A DNA stretch of 64,000 nt, taken from assembly GCA_965199175.1 (NCBI GenBank), contig OZ240684.1, positions 1,798,001-1,862,000 of the forward strand. The letters run 5' to 3'. The translations under genes and the position numbers were made by a program. Positions 1-8,626 of this stretch are shown in pieces. The notes under the pieces were generated by a model, which did no database searches, was not told where the DNA came from, and worked only from the letters and a program-made list of their open reading frames with translations. Source of the stretch: G963923945 sp965199175. GTDB taxonomy: Bacteria > Pseudomonadota > Alphaproteobacteria > G963923945. Positions within the stretch are counted from its first letter, which is position 1; the number at the start of each line of letters is the position of its first letter.

Positions 1-354
1 GGCATAGATGACCTCGCATATAAAAACGACCTGTTTTCCGGAACGCGCCGTGCTTACAATCGACACCGTGACTTCATGAATATTGGGTTCATGTAAAATT
101 GTCGTTTTGATATCGACATCAATCGAAATTTCAGGGACTTGTTTTAAGGACGAAAAAATTTCCGGTGCAGCGGGGCTTTCAAAGGAAAGGTCTTTGAGAT
201 ACTGACTATTAACCGTGAGCGGAAGACCGCGAAATATTGTGCTGGTATCATTTTTGGTTGCAGATTGGTCTGGGTCAGGATTTTCAGTTTTTCCATTGGT
301 GGCCTGATCGTTTTTTGCTGTACCATTGGTGCTGTTGTTCTCTGTTTTAGTCAT
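1..354 (-). CDS. secB: SecB protein-export chaperone, C-terminus cut by window edge
   Basis: SecB is a cytosolic tetrameric chaperone that holds preproteins unfolded and delivers them to SecA. The reverse strand reads from an ATG at 354 through 118 codons to the window edge with no stop. After a Thr/Asn/Lys-rich, low-complexity leader of about 35 residues, the core begins with an IFRGLPLTVNSQYLKDLSFE-type strand typical of SecB, followed by PEISIDVDIKTT and EVTVSIDARS, the first core beta strands of the family. The hydrophilic leader is longer than in enterobacterial SecB but usual for alphaproteobacteria. The last third of the protein lies outside the window. The gene is divergent from the Tim44-like gene across about 580 bp. 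Family assignment is by motif reading. Confidence 0.93.
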   Translation of the reverse strand, partial: MTKTENNSTNGTAKNDQATNGKTENPDPDQSATKNDTSTIFRGLPLTVNSQYLKDLSFESPAAPEIFSSLKQVPEISIDVDIKTTILHEPNIHEVTVSIVSTARSGKQVVFICEVIYA

Positions 355-938
355 ATGAAACCTCACCCGATTGGTCTTTAGATGTCTTTTTGGAGATGTT
401 TCTTTTGGCTCTGATGCTTCCATATCCGGGCTGAGGCAGGTATAGAGGTCTTTGTAAGGACCGTAAAGATATCCCCAAACCATGCGGCCTGGAGAGAATA
501 ACCGAAAAATGATGATACGGTTCTTTTTTATTTTCCAGGAAAGATATTTTCCAAAAAGCCTTAAGTTGTTTTTTTGAGGTTCTGTGTTACCGTGATGTTT
601 GAGTAATTGAAAGACTGCAAACGGTTTTAGAGACTGGCCCGGATCAAGGTCTGGAAATAATTGGTGGAATACTGTATATTCGGGAAGAGTTGGGGGTTGA
701 ATTGGTTGTTGGGAGTTGAATTGGTTTATGTGCGCCTTGCGAATATGCAATCTGGAAGATGAAATATAAGCAGTTTTCCCTCTTCTCCGTACTCTATCCG
801 TATTATAAAGATTTGTTCGGGAGAGCCGTATCCTATATCGGTGGGGCTTTTTGAAAACTATTCTTGTTGAAAACCATTCCTGGGATGATCATTCTGGAGC
901 TTATTTAATGATTTCAAGATGGTCGCCCGTTTGGAGTT
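355..938. other. Intergenic stretch between divergent secB and Tim44-like genes
   Basis: There is no convincing gene here. On the reverse strand the secB frame stays open upstream of its ATG for about 178 codons, back to a stop at 889-891, with in-frame ATGs at 483 and 424. The translation is rich in Gln, Arg, Lys and Pro and resembles no family I know. It may be a chance open frame or an unusual N-terminal extension. Promoters for both flanking genes should lie here, but I see no clear -35/-10 pair. Confidence 0.5.
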
Positions 939-1637
939 ATGATGGGTAACGGCTTTCCTTTTTTCGATATCATTTTCCTGGCTATGGTGGCGGGGTTTAT
1001 CCTTTTGCGTCTCCGGGCTGTTCTTGGCCGCCGGACCGGTCATGAAAAAACCCATGATACCGAGCCTGTTCTTGATACAACGGATCAATCTTCCCAGGAT
1101 GTTCAGGATGCTGTGGATCCGGTCGCAGACCAGGGGCCGAAATGGCAGAGCACAGTGGCGGGTGCCTCTGAAGTTTCTGAACAGGCTCAAAAAGGCCTGG
1201 AAACCATTGCTGCGCGTGATTCTTCATTTAAGACAGATACTTTTTTCTCAGGAGCTGCAGCAGCGTTTGAAACCATTGTCGTCGCTTTTGCTGGCGGAAA
1301 CCGCGATATTTTGAAGCCTCTTCTGGAAAAATCGGTCTGGAAAAGTTTTGATACGGAGATTACCAGGAGAAAAAAAGCCGGAGAGAAAATGGAAACAACT
1401 CTCATTGGTATTGATAAGATTATCATTGAGTCCGCCAGCATTGATTCCCGGAACCATGCTGAAATTACTGTGAGATTCCAGAGCCAACAGGTCAATATTC
1501 TCAAAGATAAGGACGGGAAAGAGGTTGATGGTGATCGTGGCTATGTTGAGGATGTTACCGATATTTGGGTATTCAGACGTGACATATCATCTCCTGACCC
1601 CAACTGGGTTTTGGTTGCGACTCTCGACTCTGAATAG
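939..1637 (+). CDS. Tim44-domain inner-membrane protein (TimA-like)
   Basis: This 232-residue protein has one N-terminal membrane segment (about residues 5-24), a charged and Gln/Asp-rich linker, and a C-terminal Tim44-type domain (about 90-230) with the usual AAAAFETIVVAFAGGNRDIL and late VEDVTDIWVFRRD patches. Bacterial Tim44-like proteins are related to the mitochondrial import motor subunit; a membrane quality-control role has been suggested but is not settled. Two adjacent ATGs occur at 939 and 942. The GGAG at 933-936 suits the second better. The 3' end overlaps the long mltA reading frame, but not the mltA start I prefer. It sits directly upstream of mltA and smr, a common alphaproteobacterial order. 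Confidence 0.85.
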   Translation: MMGNGFPFFDIIFLAMVAGFILLRLRAVLGRRTGHEKTHDTEPVLDTTDQSSQDVQDAVDPVADQGPKWQSTVAGASEVSEQAQKGLETIAARDSSFKTDTFFSGAAAAFETIVVAFAGGNRDILKPLLEKSVWKSFDTEITRRKKAGEKMETTLIGIDKIIIESASIDSRNHAEITVRFQSQQVNILKDKDGKEVDGDRGYVEDVTDIWVFRRDISSPDPNWVLVATLDSE

Positions 1638-1656
1638 AGCTGCCGGAAAAAACCGG

Positions 1657-2895
1657 TTGAGATGGCTTCTTTCCGGGCTGATCGGGTATTTCCTGATTAT
1701 CTTAGCGGCCTGTTCTTCTCCGAAAACAGAAACGGCTAGTGTAAAAACGGAAACGACCGGCAGCCTTCATCTTGAGGCTCTGGAAATCTCTGATCTTCCT
1801 GGCTGGATAAATGACGACATGACCGGAACGATGACGGCTTTTCGCCGTAGTTGTCCGGGCCTTATCAAAGCGGCTGAAACATTCCGGGGTTCTTTCGGGA
1901 TCGGTTTACCGGATTCCTGGCGGCGGGTTTGTACAGCGGCGGGTCGTTTTAAGGGAAAAGATGCGGCAATCCGGCAATTCTTTGAGACTCATTTTGACGC
2001 CTACGCATTGCGTGAGGATGGGGAGGATACAGGTCTGCTGACCGGTTATTATGAACCGGAGCTGAGGGGATCACGACGGCCGACATCCCGTTATTCGACC
2101 CCTTTATACCGACGTCCGGATGATCTGGTGATGGTTAATCTGGGGAAATTCCGCTCTGATTTAGGGGGGCGCCGGATTGCCGGACGGCTCAGGAACGGGC
2201 GGTTGCTGCCGTATGCTTCGCGGGCTGAGATCAACCGGGGTGCTTTGAAAGGTCGTGGGTTAGAGTTGCTTTGGGTTGATAATCCTGTTGATGCGTTTTT
2301 CTTACAGGTCCAGGGTTCGGGACGGGTCCGGTTATCCGATGGTACAATTTCCCGCGTTTCTTATGCCGGGGATAATGGTCATTCTTATGTTTCTATTGGG
2401 CGCAGATTGGTACAGCGGGGTGTTATGACGGCCCCTGATGTTAATCTTGAATCGATCCGTCGCTGGATTGCGGCCCATCCTGCTCAGGCGAGAGAGTTGC
2501 TTGAGCAAAATCCATCTTATGTTTTTTTTGAAGAACGTCCTGCCCCCACTGGTGGTTGGTCTCAGGATAGCGGCCCTCCCGGAGCAGCGAATGTCCCGCT
2601 GACACCCGGGCGGAGCCTGGCGATTGATGATGCGATTTATCCTTATGGGTTGCCGATCTGGATTGATGGTATTGACCCGCTTAGTCCCGGTCAGCCTTTG
2701 CAGCGTTTAACCATGACTCAGGATACCGGGGGTGCCTTACGCGGTGCTTTACGCGGTGATTTATTCTGGGGTCATGGTCGTTTGGCTGAAAAACGAGCCG
2801 GCCATATGCGCGATCAGGCGTCTTATTATATTTTATTGCCAAAATCGATTCCGTTCACCCGGTCTGATCATCTCAGGGATCTTGCCCGAAAATAG
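1657..2895 (+). CDS. mltA: MltA membrane-bound lytic transglycosylase (lipoprotein)
   Basis: MltA cleaves the MurNAc-GlcNAc bond of peptidoglycan to leave 1,6-anhydro-muropeptides. The frame is open from 1525, but a TTG at 1657 gives a compact lipoprotein signal: basic start, hydrophobic run, then a LAAC lipobox with Cys19. I therefore prefer 1657 (412 residues); this removes a 113-bp overlap with the upstream gene. The MltA domain carries the LLTGYYEPEL motif. The C-terminal 3D domain carries a TMTQDTGGALRGALRGDLFW stretch with the catalytic-type Asp and ends in YYILLPK. The smr gene follows after 10 bp, so the two are probably co-transcribed. The start is inferred; the family is clear. Confidence 0.92.
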   Translation: MRWLLSGLIGYFLIILAACSSPKTETASVKTETTGSLHLEALEISDLPGWINDDMTGTMTAFRRSCPGLIKAAETFRGSFGIGLPDSWRRVCTAAGRFKGKDAAIRQFFETHFDAYALREDGEDTGLLTGYYEPELRGSRRPTSRYSTPLYRRPDDLVMVNLGKFRSDLGGRRIAGRLRNGRLLPYASRAEINRGALKGRGLELLWVDNPVDAFFLQVQGSGRVRLSDGTISRVSYAGDNGHSYVSIGRRLVQRGVMTAPDVNLESIRRWIAAHPAQARELLEQNPSYVFFEERPAPTGGWSQDSGPPGAANVPLTPGRSLAIDDAIYPYGLPIWIDGIDPLSPGQPLQRLTMTQDTGGALRGALRGDLFWGHGRLAEKRAGHMRDQASYYILLPKSIPFTRSDHLRDLARK

Positions 2896-2905
2896 GGTAT
2901 TTCCG

Positions 2906-3562
2906 ATGAATAATCGTTCTCAAAACGACACCGGATTAACCCATGTGACCTCAGAAGATGCTGATACGTGGGAGCGTTTCACACAGACAGTTAAGCCTCT
3001 CCGGCGTGCCCACCATCACAATCAGTCTCCTGTCGCACCATCCCCTGATCCTTGTGATACATATTCTTCAACCACAGTATCCCAGAACCCGGATCATCTG
3101 AGCGAATCTTTCTCAGCCACGCCGGGAGAAGATTCTCCCCGGGCAAAGATCCGGGCAAAGATACAGTCTCAGGATTTCAATAACCCGGGTCTTCCGCCTC
3201 TTGTTATGGGCGCAACCCCGGGCCTGGATCGTCGGGCGGCTGCCAGACTCCGGCGTGGCCAATGGCCGATTGAGGCTACTCTTGATCTGCATGGGTATCG
3301 ACGTGACACTGCTCAGGAGGCTACAGAGGCGTTTATCAGTCAGTCAGCATCTCAGGGTCTGCGCTGTGTACAGGTGATAACCGGCAAAGGGGTTGCCGGG
3401 GATATCGAGACAGGCTGGCGCGGCCAGGGGGTATTAAGAGCGGGATTGGCCGATTGGCTCAACCGGCCCTCGGTGCGGCCGCTTATTCTCGCTTATAACC
3501 AGGCTCAGCCCCGCGATGGTGGCGGGGGTGCATTCTATATCTTACTACGTCGTCGCCGCTGA
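2906..3562 (+). CDS. smr: Smr/MutS2-C domain protein
   Basis: This is a 218-residue protein with a disordered, His/Ser/Pro-rich N-terminal half and a C-terminal Smr domain (about 125-218). The domain shows LDLHGYRRDTAQEA, the VITGKG loop and a terminal FYILLRRR strand. Smr domains are small nucleases or nucleic-acid binders related to the MutS2 C-terminus; the substrate of the stand-alone bacterial form is not known. The frame extends back to 2732, inside mltA, but the ATG at 2906 removes that overlap. A perfect 12-bp tandem repeat near 3140-3165 gives RAKIRAKIQ. The gene converges on hslU. Confidence 0.88.
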   Translation: MNNRSQNDTGLTHVTSEDADTWERFTQTVKPLRRAHHHNQSPVAPSPDPCDTYSSTTVSQNPDHLSESFSATPGEDSPRAKIRAKIQSQDFNNPGLPPLVMGATPGLDRRAAARLRRGQWPIEATLDLHGYRRDTAQEATEAFISQSASQGLRCVQVITGKGVAGDIETGWRGQGVLRAGLADWLNRPSVRPLILAYNQAQPRDGGGGAFYILLRRRR

Positions 3563-3563
3563 G

Positions 3564-3637
3564 GGGTGAATTCACCCATATCAATGCGGTATAGTTGATC
3601 AAAGGGGTAAAAAAGACTTTTTGGAATGTCCTTTTAT
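3564..3637. terminator. Palindromes between convergent smr and hslU
   Basis: A perfect 14-bp palindrome (GGGTGAATTCACCC, 3564-3577) follows the smr stop. A second weak hairpin (AAAAGAC at 3611-3617 with GTCCTTTT at 3628-3635) has A/T runs on both sides and could terminate transcription from both directions. Neither is a textbook terminator. Confidence 0.4.
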
Positions 3638-3643
3638 CATCCG

Positions 3644-4960
3644 CTATAAGATAAAGCGGTTCAGATCGGCATTTCCGGCAAGATCCCCAACTGTTTTGCG
3701 TACCATTTCAGGAGTGACATGATAGCTTGATCCGGCTTTTTCGGGGGCGGCGAAGGAAATATCTTCGAGTAATTTTTCGATGACTGTGTGTAAGCGCCGG
3801 GCACCGATATTTTCAACTGATTCGTTGATTTCAGCAGCCAGACCGGCGATTTCCTCAATCGCTTTGGGGGTAAAAGTCAGGGTTACATCCTCGGTGGCTA
3901 ACAGAGCCTGATATTGTTTAATCAAGCTATTTTCCGGCTCAGTGAGAATTTTGAGAAAGTCCTCGCGGTCAAGTGCCCCTAGTTCAACCCGGATCGGTAA
4001 ACGACCCTGTAATTCCGGGAGTAAATCGGCTGGCTTGGCCAGATGAAACGCGCCTGAACCAATAAATAAGATAAAATCAGTGCGCACAGGACCATGTTTG
4101 GTTGCAACAGTGGTTCCTTCAATCAGGGGCAGTAAGTCCCGCTGTACGCCTTCGCGACTGACTTCCCCGCCGCGTTGGCCATCACGTGCGCAAATTTTGT
4201 CAATCTCATCAATGAAGACAATACCGTTTTGTTCAACAACCTCAACAGCTTCACGGACTGCCTGCTCATCATCAATCAGCCTCTCACTTTCCTGGGCAAC
4301 CAGAACAGCATGGGATTCAGCAACGGTCATTTTTCGCTTACGGGTTTTTTCACCGAATGCTTTTCCGAAGATTTCATTGAGATTGAACATCCCCATCTGA
4401 GCACCAGGAATTCCCGGTATGTCAAAAGTGGGCAGAGTATTTCCCCCGCTCTCAACCACCTCAATTTCCACTTCTTTATCGGCGAGAGAACCCTCACGCA
4501 GCATTGTGCGGAATTTATCCCGTGTTGCTGCGCCGGTTTCAGCACCCACAAGGGCATCAAGAACCCGGTCTTCAGCGGCGCGCTCAGCCTGGGAGGAGAC
4601 CTCTGCTTGCAGACGTTCCCGGGTCATATGGAGGGCAATCTCAACCAGATCACGAATAATCTGTTCAATATCACGCCCGACATAACCCACTTCGGTAAAT
4701 TTGGTTGCCTCGATTTTGAGAAATGGTGCTGCAGCCAGCCGCGCCAGACGCCGGGCAATCTCGGTTTTACCGACTCCGGTGGGACCGATCATCAGGATGT
4801 TCTTGGGCAATACTTCATCACGCATGGTGTCATCGAGCCGTTGTCGTCTCCAGCGATTGCGTAAGGCGATCGCAACAGCCCGTTTGGCGTCGTTTTGACC
4901 AACAATATAGCGATCAAGCTCCGAAACGATTTCTCGTGGTGAAAAATCCGATGTATTCAC
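3644..4960 (-). CDS. hslU: HslU ATPase subunit of the HslUV (ClpYQ) protease
   Basis: HslU is the AAA+ unfoldase that feeds substrates to the HslV peptidase in the cytosol. The 438-residue length is normal. The Walker A motif GPTGVGKT is at 59-66 and Walker B VFIDEID near 250. The I-domain lies between them with the GMFNLNEIFG patch, and the sensor region GARRLHTVIEKLLEDISF is near the end. The C-terminus DLNRFIL is the tail that docks into HslV. The start is GTG (4960-4958) and overlaps the hslV stop by four bases (GTGA), so translation is probably coupled. The convergent neighbour is smr. Confidence 0.98.
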   Translation of the reverse strand: MNTSDFSPREIVSELDRYIVGQNDAKRAVAIALRNRWRRQRLDDTMRDEVLPKNILMIGPTGVGKTEIARRLARLAAAPFLKIEATKFTEVGYVGRDIEQIIRDLVEIALHMTRERLQAEVSSQAERAAEDRVLDALVGAETGAATRDKFRTMLREGSLADKEVEIEVVESGGNTLPTFDIPGIPGAQMGMFNLNEIFGKAFGEKTRKRKMTVAESHAVLVAQESERLIDDEQAVREAVEVVEQNGIVFIDEIDKICARDGQRGGEVSREGVQRDLLPLIEGTTVATKHGPVRTDFILFIGSGAFHLAKPADLLPELQGRLPIRVELGALDREDFLKILTEPENSLIKQYQALLATEDVTLTFTPKAIEEIAGLAAEINESVENIGARRLHTVIEKLLEDISFAAPEKAGSSYHVTPEMVRKTVGDLAGNADLNRFIL

Positions 4961-5499
4961 AAAACCTCCAGCGTCAGATATTCATTGGTATAAACGCAAA
5001 TTCCAGCAGCAATTTTCATGGCCCGACGGGCAATTTCCTCGGCATCAATCTGTTTTTGATCAATCAAAGCCCGGGCTGCTGACAGGGCAAAGGGACCACC
5101 CGAACCAATCCCAATCAGACCATCTTCGGGTTCCAAAACATCTCCCGATCCTGATAAGACCAGGGAGACTGAAGAATCAGCCACTGCCATCATTGCTTCT
5201 AAGCGGCGTAAATACCGGTCTGTACGCCAATCCTTGGTCAGTTCGACACAGGCACGTAACAGTTGTTTGGGGTGTTTTTCCAACTTCTCTTCCAGACGCT
5301 CAAACAGTGCAAAAGCATCAGCGGTTGCACCAGCAAAGCCAGCCAGAACAGAACCCTTAGCCAGCCGCCGGACTTTATTGGCATTGGATTTAAAAACCAT
5401 TGAGCCAACCGATACTTGTCCATCCGCAGCAATGACTACCTTATTATTCTTGCGAATACAGATAACGGTGGTTCCGTGTAAAACCGGGTTATTGGTCAT
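4957..5499 (-). CDS. hslV: HslV peptidase subunit of the HslUV protease
   Basis: HslV is a proteasome-beta-like Thr peptidase that forms a double hexamer degrading proteins unfolded by HslU. In the 180-residue product a nine-residue propeptide precedes Thr10 in HGTTVICIRK, the expected nucleophile after processing. The conserved GSVLAGFAGATADAF and GIGSGGPFALSAARAL segments follow. It is first in a two-gene operon with hslU (4-bp overlap). About 180 bp separate it from the phosphatase gene upstream. I looked for a heat-shock promoter there and could not identify one with confidence. Confidence 0.98.
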   Translation of the reverse strand: MTNNPVLHGTTVICIRKNNKVVIAADGQVSVGSMVFKSNANKVRRLAKGSVLAGFAGATADAFALFERLEEKLEKHPKQLLRACVELTKDWRTDRYLRRLEAMMAVADSSVSLVLSGSGDVLEPEDGLIGIGSGGPFALSAARALIDQKQIDAEEIARRAMKIAAGICVYTNEYLTLEVL

Positions 5500-5677
5500 T
5501 AAATAGGGCCTGTTACTATAAAGTTTGTTTTCGGGAGTTCGGTGTGATCAATCCTGACGGTGCTACGGCCAAAATCCGGTTATACAGAACAACAATGCGC
5601 TAAACTGCCCGTTTGATGCTCAGTTGGTCAAGGCCATCTTTGCTGCCGGGCCAGAGCATAGGGGATCAATGAGGGTA

Positions 5678-6217
5678 TCAATACTGTGAGCCATCACTTT
5701 TCTGGCCGGAACTCCCGCTCTTTCTTTTTGTTTCCGAAATAATATGCTCAATCAAGCCTGTACAACCGGCTTCTACAAGATCAAGAACAACATCAAAACC
5801 GGTTGATCCACCATAATAAGGGTCAGGAACATCGGTTTTTTGGTTTTTCGGCAGATTGTTTTCGGGGACATAATCCATCAATCTGACAATATGCGCAGAT
5901 TGATCCTGAAGACGTGCCTGACAGGTTTTCAGATATCGCAGATGGGTGCTGTCCAGGGCGATGATATAATTGAAGCGGGCAAAATCATCAATGCGAATCT
6001 GGGATGCGCGTTGATTGCTCATGTCATAACCGCGTTTTTTGGCTGCTGCTACGGAGCGCTGATCTGCTGGTTCTCCCTGGTGGTAATCGGTGGTTCCGGC
6101 TGAAGCGGCACTGAGAACAGTGTCCAGCCCCCGGGCGGCTGCCTGGGCATTAAACACCGCTTCTGCGGTGGGTGACCGGCAGATATTCCCCGTACAGACG
6201 AACAGAACCCGTATCAA
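5678..6217 (-). CDS. Low-molecular-weight protein tyrosine phosphatase
   Basis: The N-terminal P-loop VCTGNICRSPTAEA contains the C-x5-R-S signature (Cys8 nucleophile, Arg14). The later VPDPYYGG carries the general-acid Asp. The 179-residue length is slightly above the usual 150-165 because of a Lys/Ser/Gly-rich tail. Such enzymes dephosphorylate protein tyrosines or arginines; the cellular target cannot be read from the sequence. There is no Wzc-like kinase or polysaccharide cluster beside it, so a capsule role is not supported here. Confidence 0.93.
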   Translation of the reverse strand: MIRVLFVCTGNICRSPTAEAVFNAQAAARGLDTVLSAASAGTTDYHQGEPADQRSVAAAKKRGYDMSNQRASQIRIDDFARFNYIIALDSTHLRYLKTCQARLQDQSAHIVRLMDYVPENNLPKNQKTDVPDPYYGGSTGFDVVLDLVEAGCTGLIEHIISETKRKSGSSGQKSDGSQY

Positions 6218-6693
6218 TGCAGGGTCTCACATGTTTTGGGAATGATGGGCATCTGAGTGCTCTGGTATGTTTTCCGGCCTTAGAGTAAACTCTTTTGCAC
6301 CGGATTTGATGATTTCAGTTTTGATGATTTCAGTGGAGGGTGATAAGGATTGATGATCAAAGGATGGTCAAAGACTGAGGCGGTACTTCTATCTGTATCC
6401 TTGATATATCTGTCTTCCTTCATATATCTATCTTTCTTCTATTTGTGTCCACGTTTTGTATCGGCGTATTATATCGGCGTCTCGTCTGCGCATCCATCTC
6501 ATACAGTCGATACGTTCAAAACATCTTTAATAAAATATCTCCAGGTGAAAATTCTATAGGCTGAAAAGACCAGAAACCAAAGATCTGGTCTGGATTCCCA
6601 TCCGATGGGTGATTATACAAAGGGTTTACCATCCGGGGTTATGTCGGGATCATTTTTGATCCTGTTGGCGTTGATACGATTGGAGTTGATATA
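6218..6693. other. 476-bp stretch with a doubtful small ORF and a hairpin
   Basis: There is no recognised gene. A 69-codon ORF (6350-6559, +) encodes a hydrophobic, Tyr/Ser/Leu-rich peptide without family resemblance. Just after its stop comes a 7-bp perfect stem (GACCAGA 6568-6574, TCTGGTC 6584-6590). On the reverse strand the stem is followed by TTTT. The ialB ribosome-binding site (GGAG, 6682-6685) is at the right-hand end. Confidence 0.35.
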
Positions 6694-7296
6694 ATGCTAC
6701 TCTCTCGTCCTTTCAGATATGATGAATATTTCCTGATTTGCCGGTCTGGCTGCTGTGGTTCCTTTGGGATTGTGGTTGCCCGGTTGGTGGCTGTGCTCAC
6801 CTCGATAACCGCACTGAGTGTGGTGAGCCCGACCCCGTTGTTGGCTGCTTCTGATACCTTGATTGGGGAATTTGATCAGTGGTCGGCCCATCATTACCAG
6901 GAGTCGGGTAAAATGGTTTGTTATGCCGTCAGTGAACCGATTAAATCGGTCGGAAAATATAAAAAGCGTGGCAAGATTTATGCTTTTGTTACCCGTCGCT
7001 CAGGGGTTGAAAATCACGGGGAATTCAATATCACTACCGGCTACAGCTTCAAGGTGAAATCGACCCCGAAAGCACAAATAGGCGGCCAGCGTTTTAACCT
7101 CATCATCGCGAAAGACCGGGCCTGGGCCAGTGATTCGGTTGCGGATAAGAAGCTGATTTTGGCGATGAGGAGAGGTCTTAAAATGATTGTTAGGGGTGTT
7201 TCCAGCCGGGGTACCCGGACGACTGATACGTATTCTTTGGTGGGTTTCACTGCTGCTTACAAAGCGATGAGTAAGAAATGCGGTTTTGCAAAATAA
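6694..7296 (+). CDS. IalB-family (invasion-associated locus B) secreted protein
   Basis: This 200-residue exported protein has a long N-region followed by a hydrophobic segment and a probable cleavage near LLAA-S (about residue 52). The mature part shows the IalB pattern: an early Cys in MVCYAVSEP, AFVTRR, NITTGYSFK, a central IGGQRFNL, and the conserved SSRGTRTTDTYSLVGFTAA near the end, plus a late Cys that could pair with the first. The family takes its name from a Bartonella locus, but it is widespread in non-pathogenic alphaproteobacteria and its function is unknown. The start is supported by GGAG 8 bases upstream. rlmN and argG follow. Confidence 0.88.
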   Translation: MLLSRPFRYDEYFLICRSGCCGSFGIVVARLVAVLTSITALSVVSPTPLLAASDTLIGEFDQWSAHHYQESGKMVCYAVSEPIKSVGKYKKRGKIYAFVTRRSGVENHGEFNITTGYSFKVKSTPKAQIGGQRFNLIIAKDRAWASDSVADKKLILAMRRGLKMIVRGVSSRGTRTTDTYSLVGFTAAYKAMSKKCGFAK

Positions 7297-7362
7297 CCCT
7301 GTTGTATTGTGCTTTTTATGGCTGATTTTCTCTCATGATCCCTTTTTTTGTGGTTTCTTTTA

Positions 7363-8625
7363 ATGTCTTCTCCGGTCTTATCCCGGCATGACATGATGCC
7401 ATCTGGCCGGTGTGATCTGGCCGGGCTGTCGCGTCCGGCTCTGGCTGCTGCCCTTGCGGATCTTGGCGAGGCTGATTTTCGGGTACGTCAGCTTTGGCGC
7501 TGGATTTATCAGGCTGGCGTCACTGATTTTGATCAGATGTCTGATTTATCAAAAGATTTCCGGCGACGTCTTGCCGATGGTTTTGTGGTTGGTCGCCCGG
7601 AAGTCATCAGGCGTCAGGTTTCTGAGGACGGGACCCGTAAATGGTTACTCAAGCTGCCTGGTGGTGGTGAGGTAGAAACAGTTTATATCCCTGAAGAAGA
7701 TCGCGGGGCTTTATGTGTTTCTTCTCAGATTGGCTGTACATTAACATGCCGGTTTTGCCGCACGGGTACCCAGGGTTGGGTACGTAACCTGAGCGCTGCT
7801 GAGATTGTGTTACAGCTTATGATGGCCCGTGATGATCTTCAGGAATGGCACACACCTGAGCAAGGACGCCGTTTGTCACATATTGTCTTAATGGGGATGG
7901 GTGAGCCGCTGTATAACTATGATGAAGTGGCCACAGCCCTGGGAATCATGATGGATTCGGCGGGTCTGGCGATTTCCAGACGCAAAATCACCCTTTCAAC
8001 TGCCGGTGTGGTTCCGATGATGGAACGCTGTGGCCGTGAATTGGGGGTTAAATTAGCGGTATCTCTGCATGCGGTTGATGATGCTTTGCGTGATGTTCTG
8101 GTACCGCTGAACCGGAAATACCCGATTGCCCGGCTGCTTGAGGCGTGTCGGTCTTATTCCTCTGGGCGTCGTTGTGAGCGCATTACGTTTGAGTATGTGA
8201 TGTTGAAGGGGGTGAATGATTCCCCGCAAGATGCGCGGACTTTGGCACGTATGCTCCGTGATATCCCGGCTAAAGTCAATCTGATACCCTTTAATCCCTG
8301 GCCTGGTGCTTCCTATGAAACGTCTTCTCCGGCTGCTATCGCGTCTTTTGCCGATATTTTGAATGCGGCCGGTCTGGCAGCACCCGTACGTGCCACCCGG
8401 GGGCGTGATATTCTGGCAGCCTGTGGTCAATTACGTTCCGGGAGCATACGTTTACGCAAAAGCCAGGCACGCACTCAGCAACCGGAGACGATCAGCCCGG
8501 ATATGCTCGCTGCGACAGGTCCCGGATCTGCGATGGGTCCTGGTGCTGTTGTCGGGGAACCGACAGGGATCAATACAGTGATTCATCATGATGACAGATT
8601 ATCTCAAGCCAAGGCGGAGACATGA
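7363..8625 (+). CDS. rlmN: RlmN dual-specificity 23S rRNA/tRNA A2 methyltransferase
   Basis: RlmN is a radical-SAM enzyme that methylates C2 of A2503 in 23S rRNA and of A37 in some tRNAs. The radical-SAM motif is CTLTCRFC (Cys125, 129, 132). The N-terminal helix-rich region has FRVRQLWRWIYQ, and the conserved C-terminal Cys lies in LAACGQLRSG. It has 420 residues, longer than usual because about 50 residues of Gly/Thr/Pro-rich tail follow the fold. The frame is open from a TTG at 7348; I chose the ATG at 7363, but no clear ribosome-binding site distinguishes it from the ATGs at 7390-7393. Its stop is one base from the argG start. Confidence 0.95.
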   Translation: MSSPVLSRHDMMPSGRCDLAGLSRPALAAALADLGEADFRVRQLWRWIYQAGVTDFDQMSDLSKDFRRRLADGFVVGRPEVIRRQVSEDGTRKWLLKLPGGGEVETVYIPEEDRGALCVSSQIGCTLTCRFCRTGTQGWVRNLSAAEIVLQLMMARDDLQEWHTPEQGRRLSHIVLMGMGEPLYNYDEVATALGIMMDSAGLAISRRKITLSTAGVVPMMERCGRELGVKLAVSLHAVDDALRDVLVPLNRKYPIARLLEACRSYSSGRRCERITFEYVMLKGVNDSPQDARTLARMLRDIPAKVNLIPFNPWPGASYETSSPAAIASFADILNAAGLAAPVRATRGRDILAACGQLRSGSIRLRKSQARTQQPETISPDMLAATGPGSAMGPGAVVGEPTGINTVIHHDDRLSQAKAET

Positions 8626-8626
8626 T

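Noticed and set aside
4175..4864. 229-codon forward ORF opposite hslU
   Set aside because: Lies entirely over the conserved hslU coding strand; its translation has no family look and its frame follows hslU codon periodicity.
5500..5677. Heat-shock (sigma-32) promoter before hslV
   Set aside because: A CTTGACC word is present on the reverse strand, but no CCCCAT-like -10 at proper spacing.
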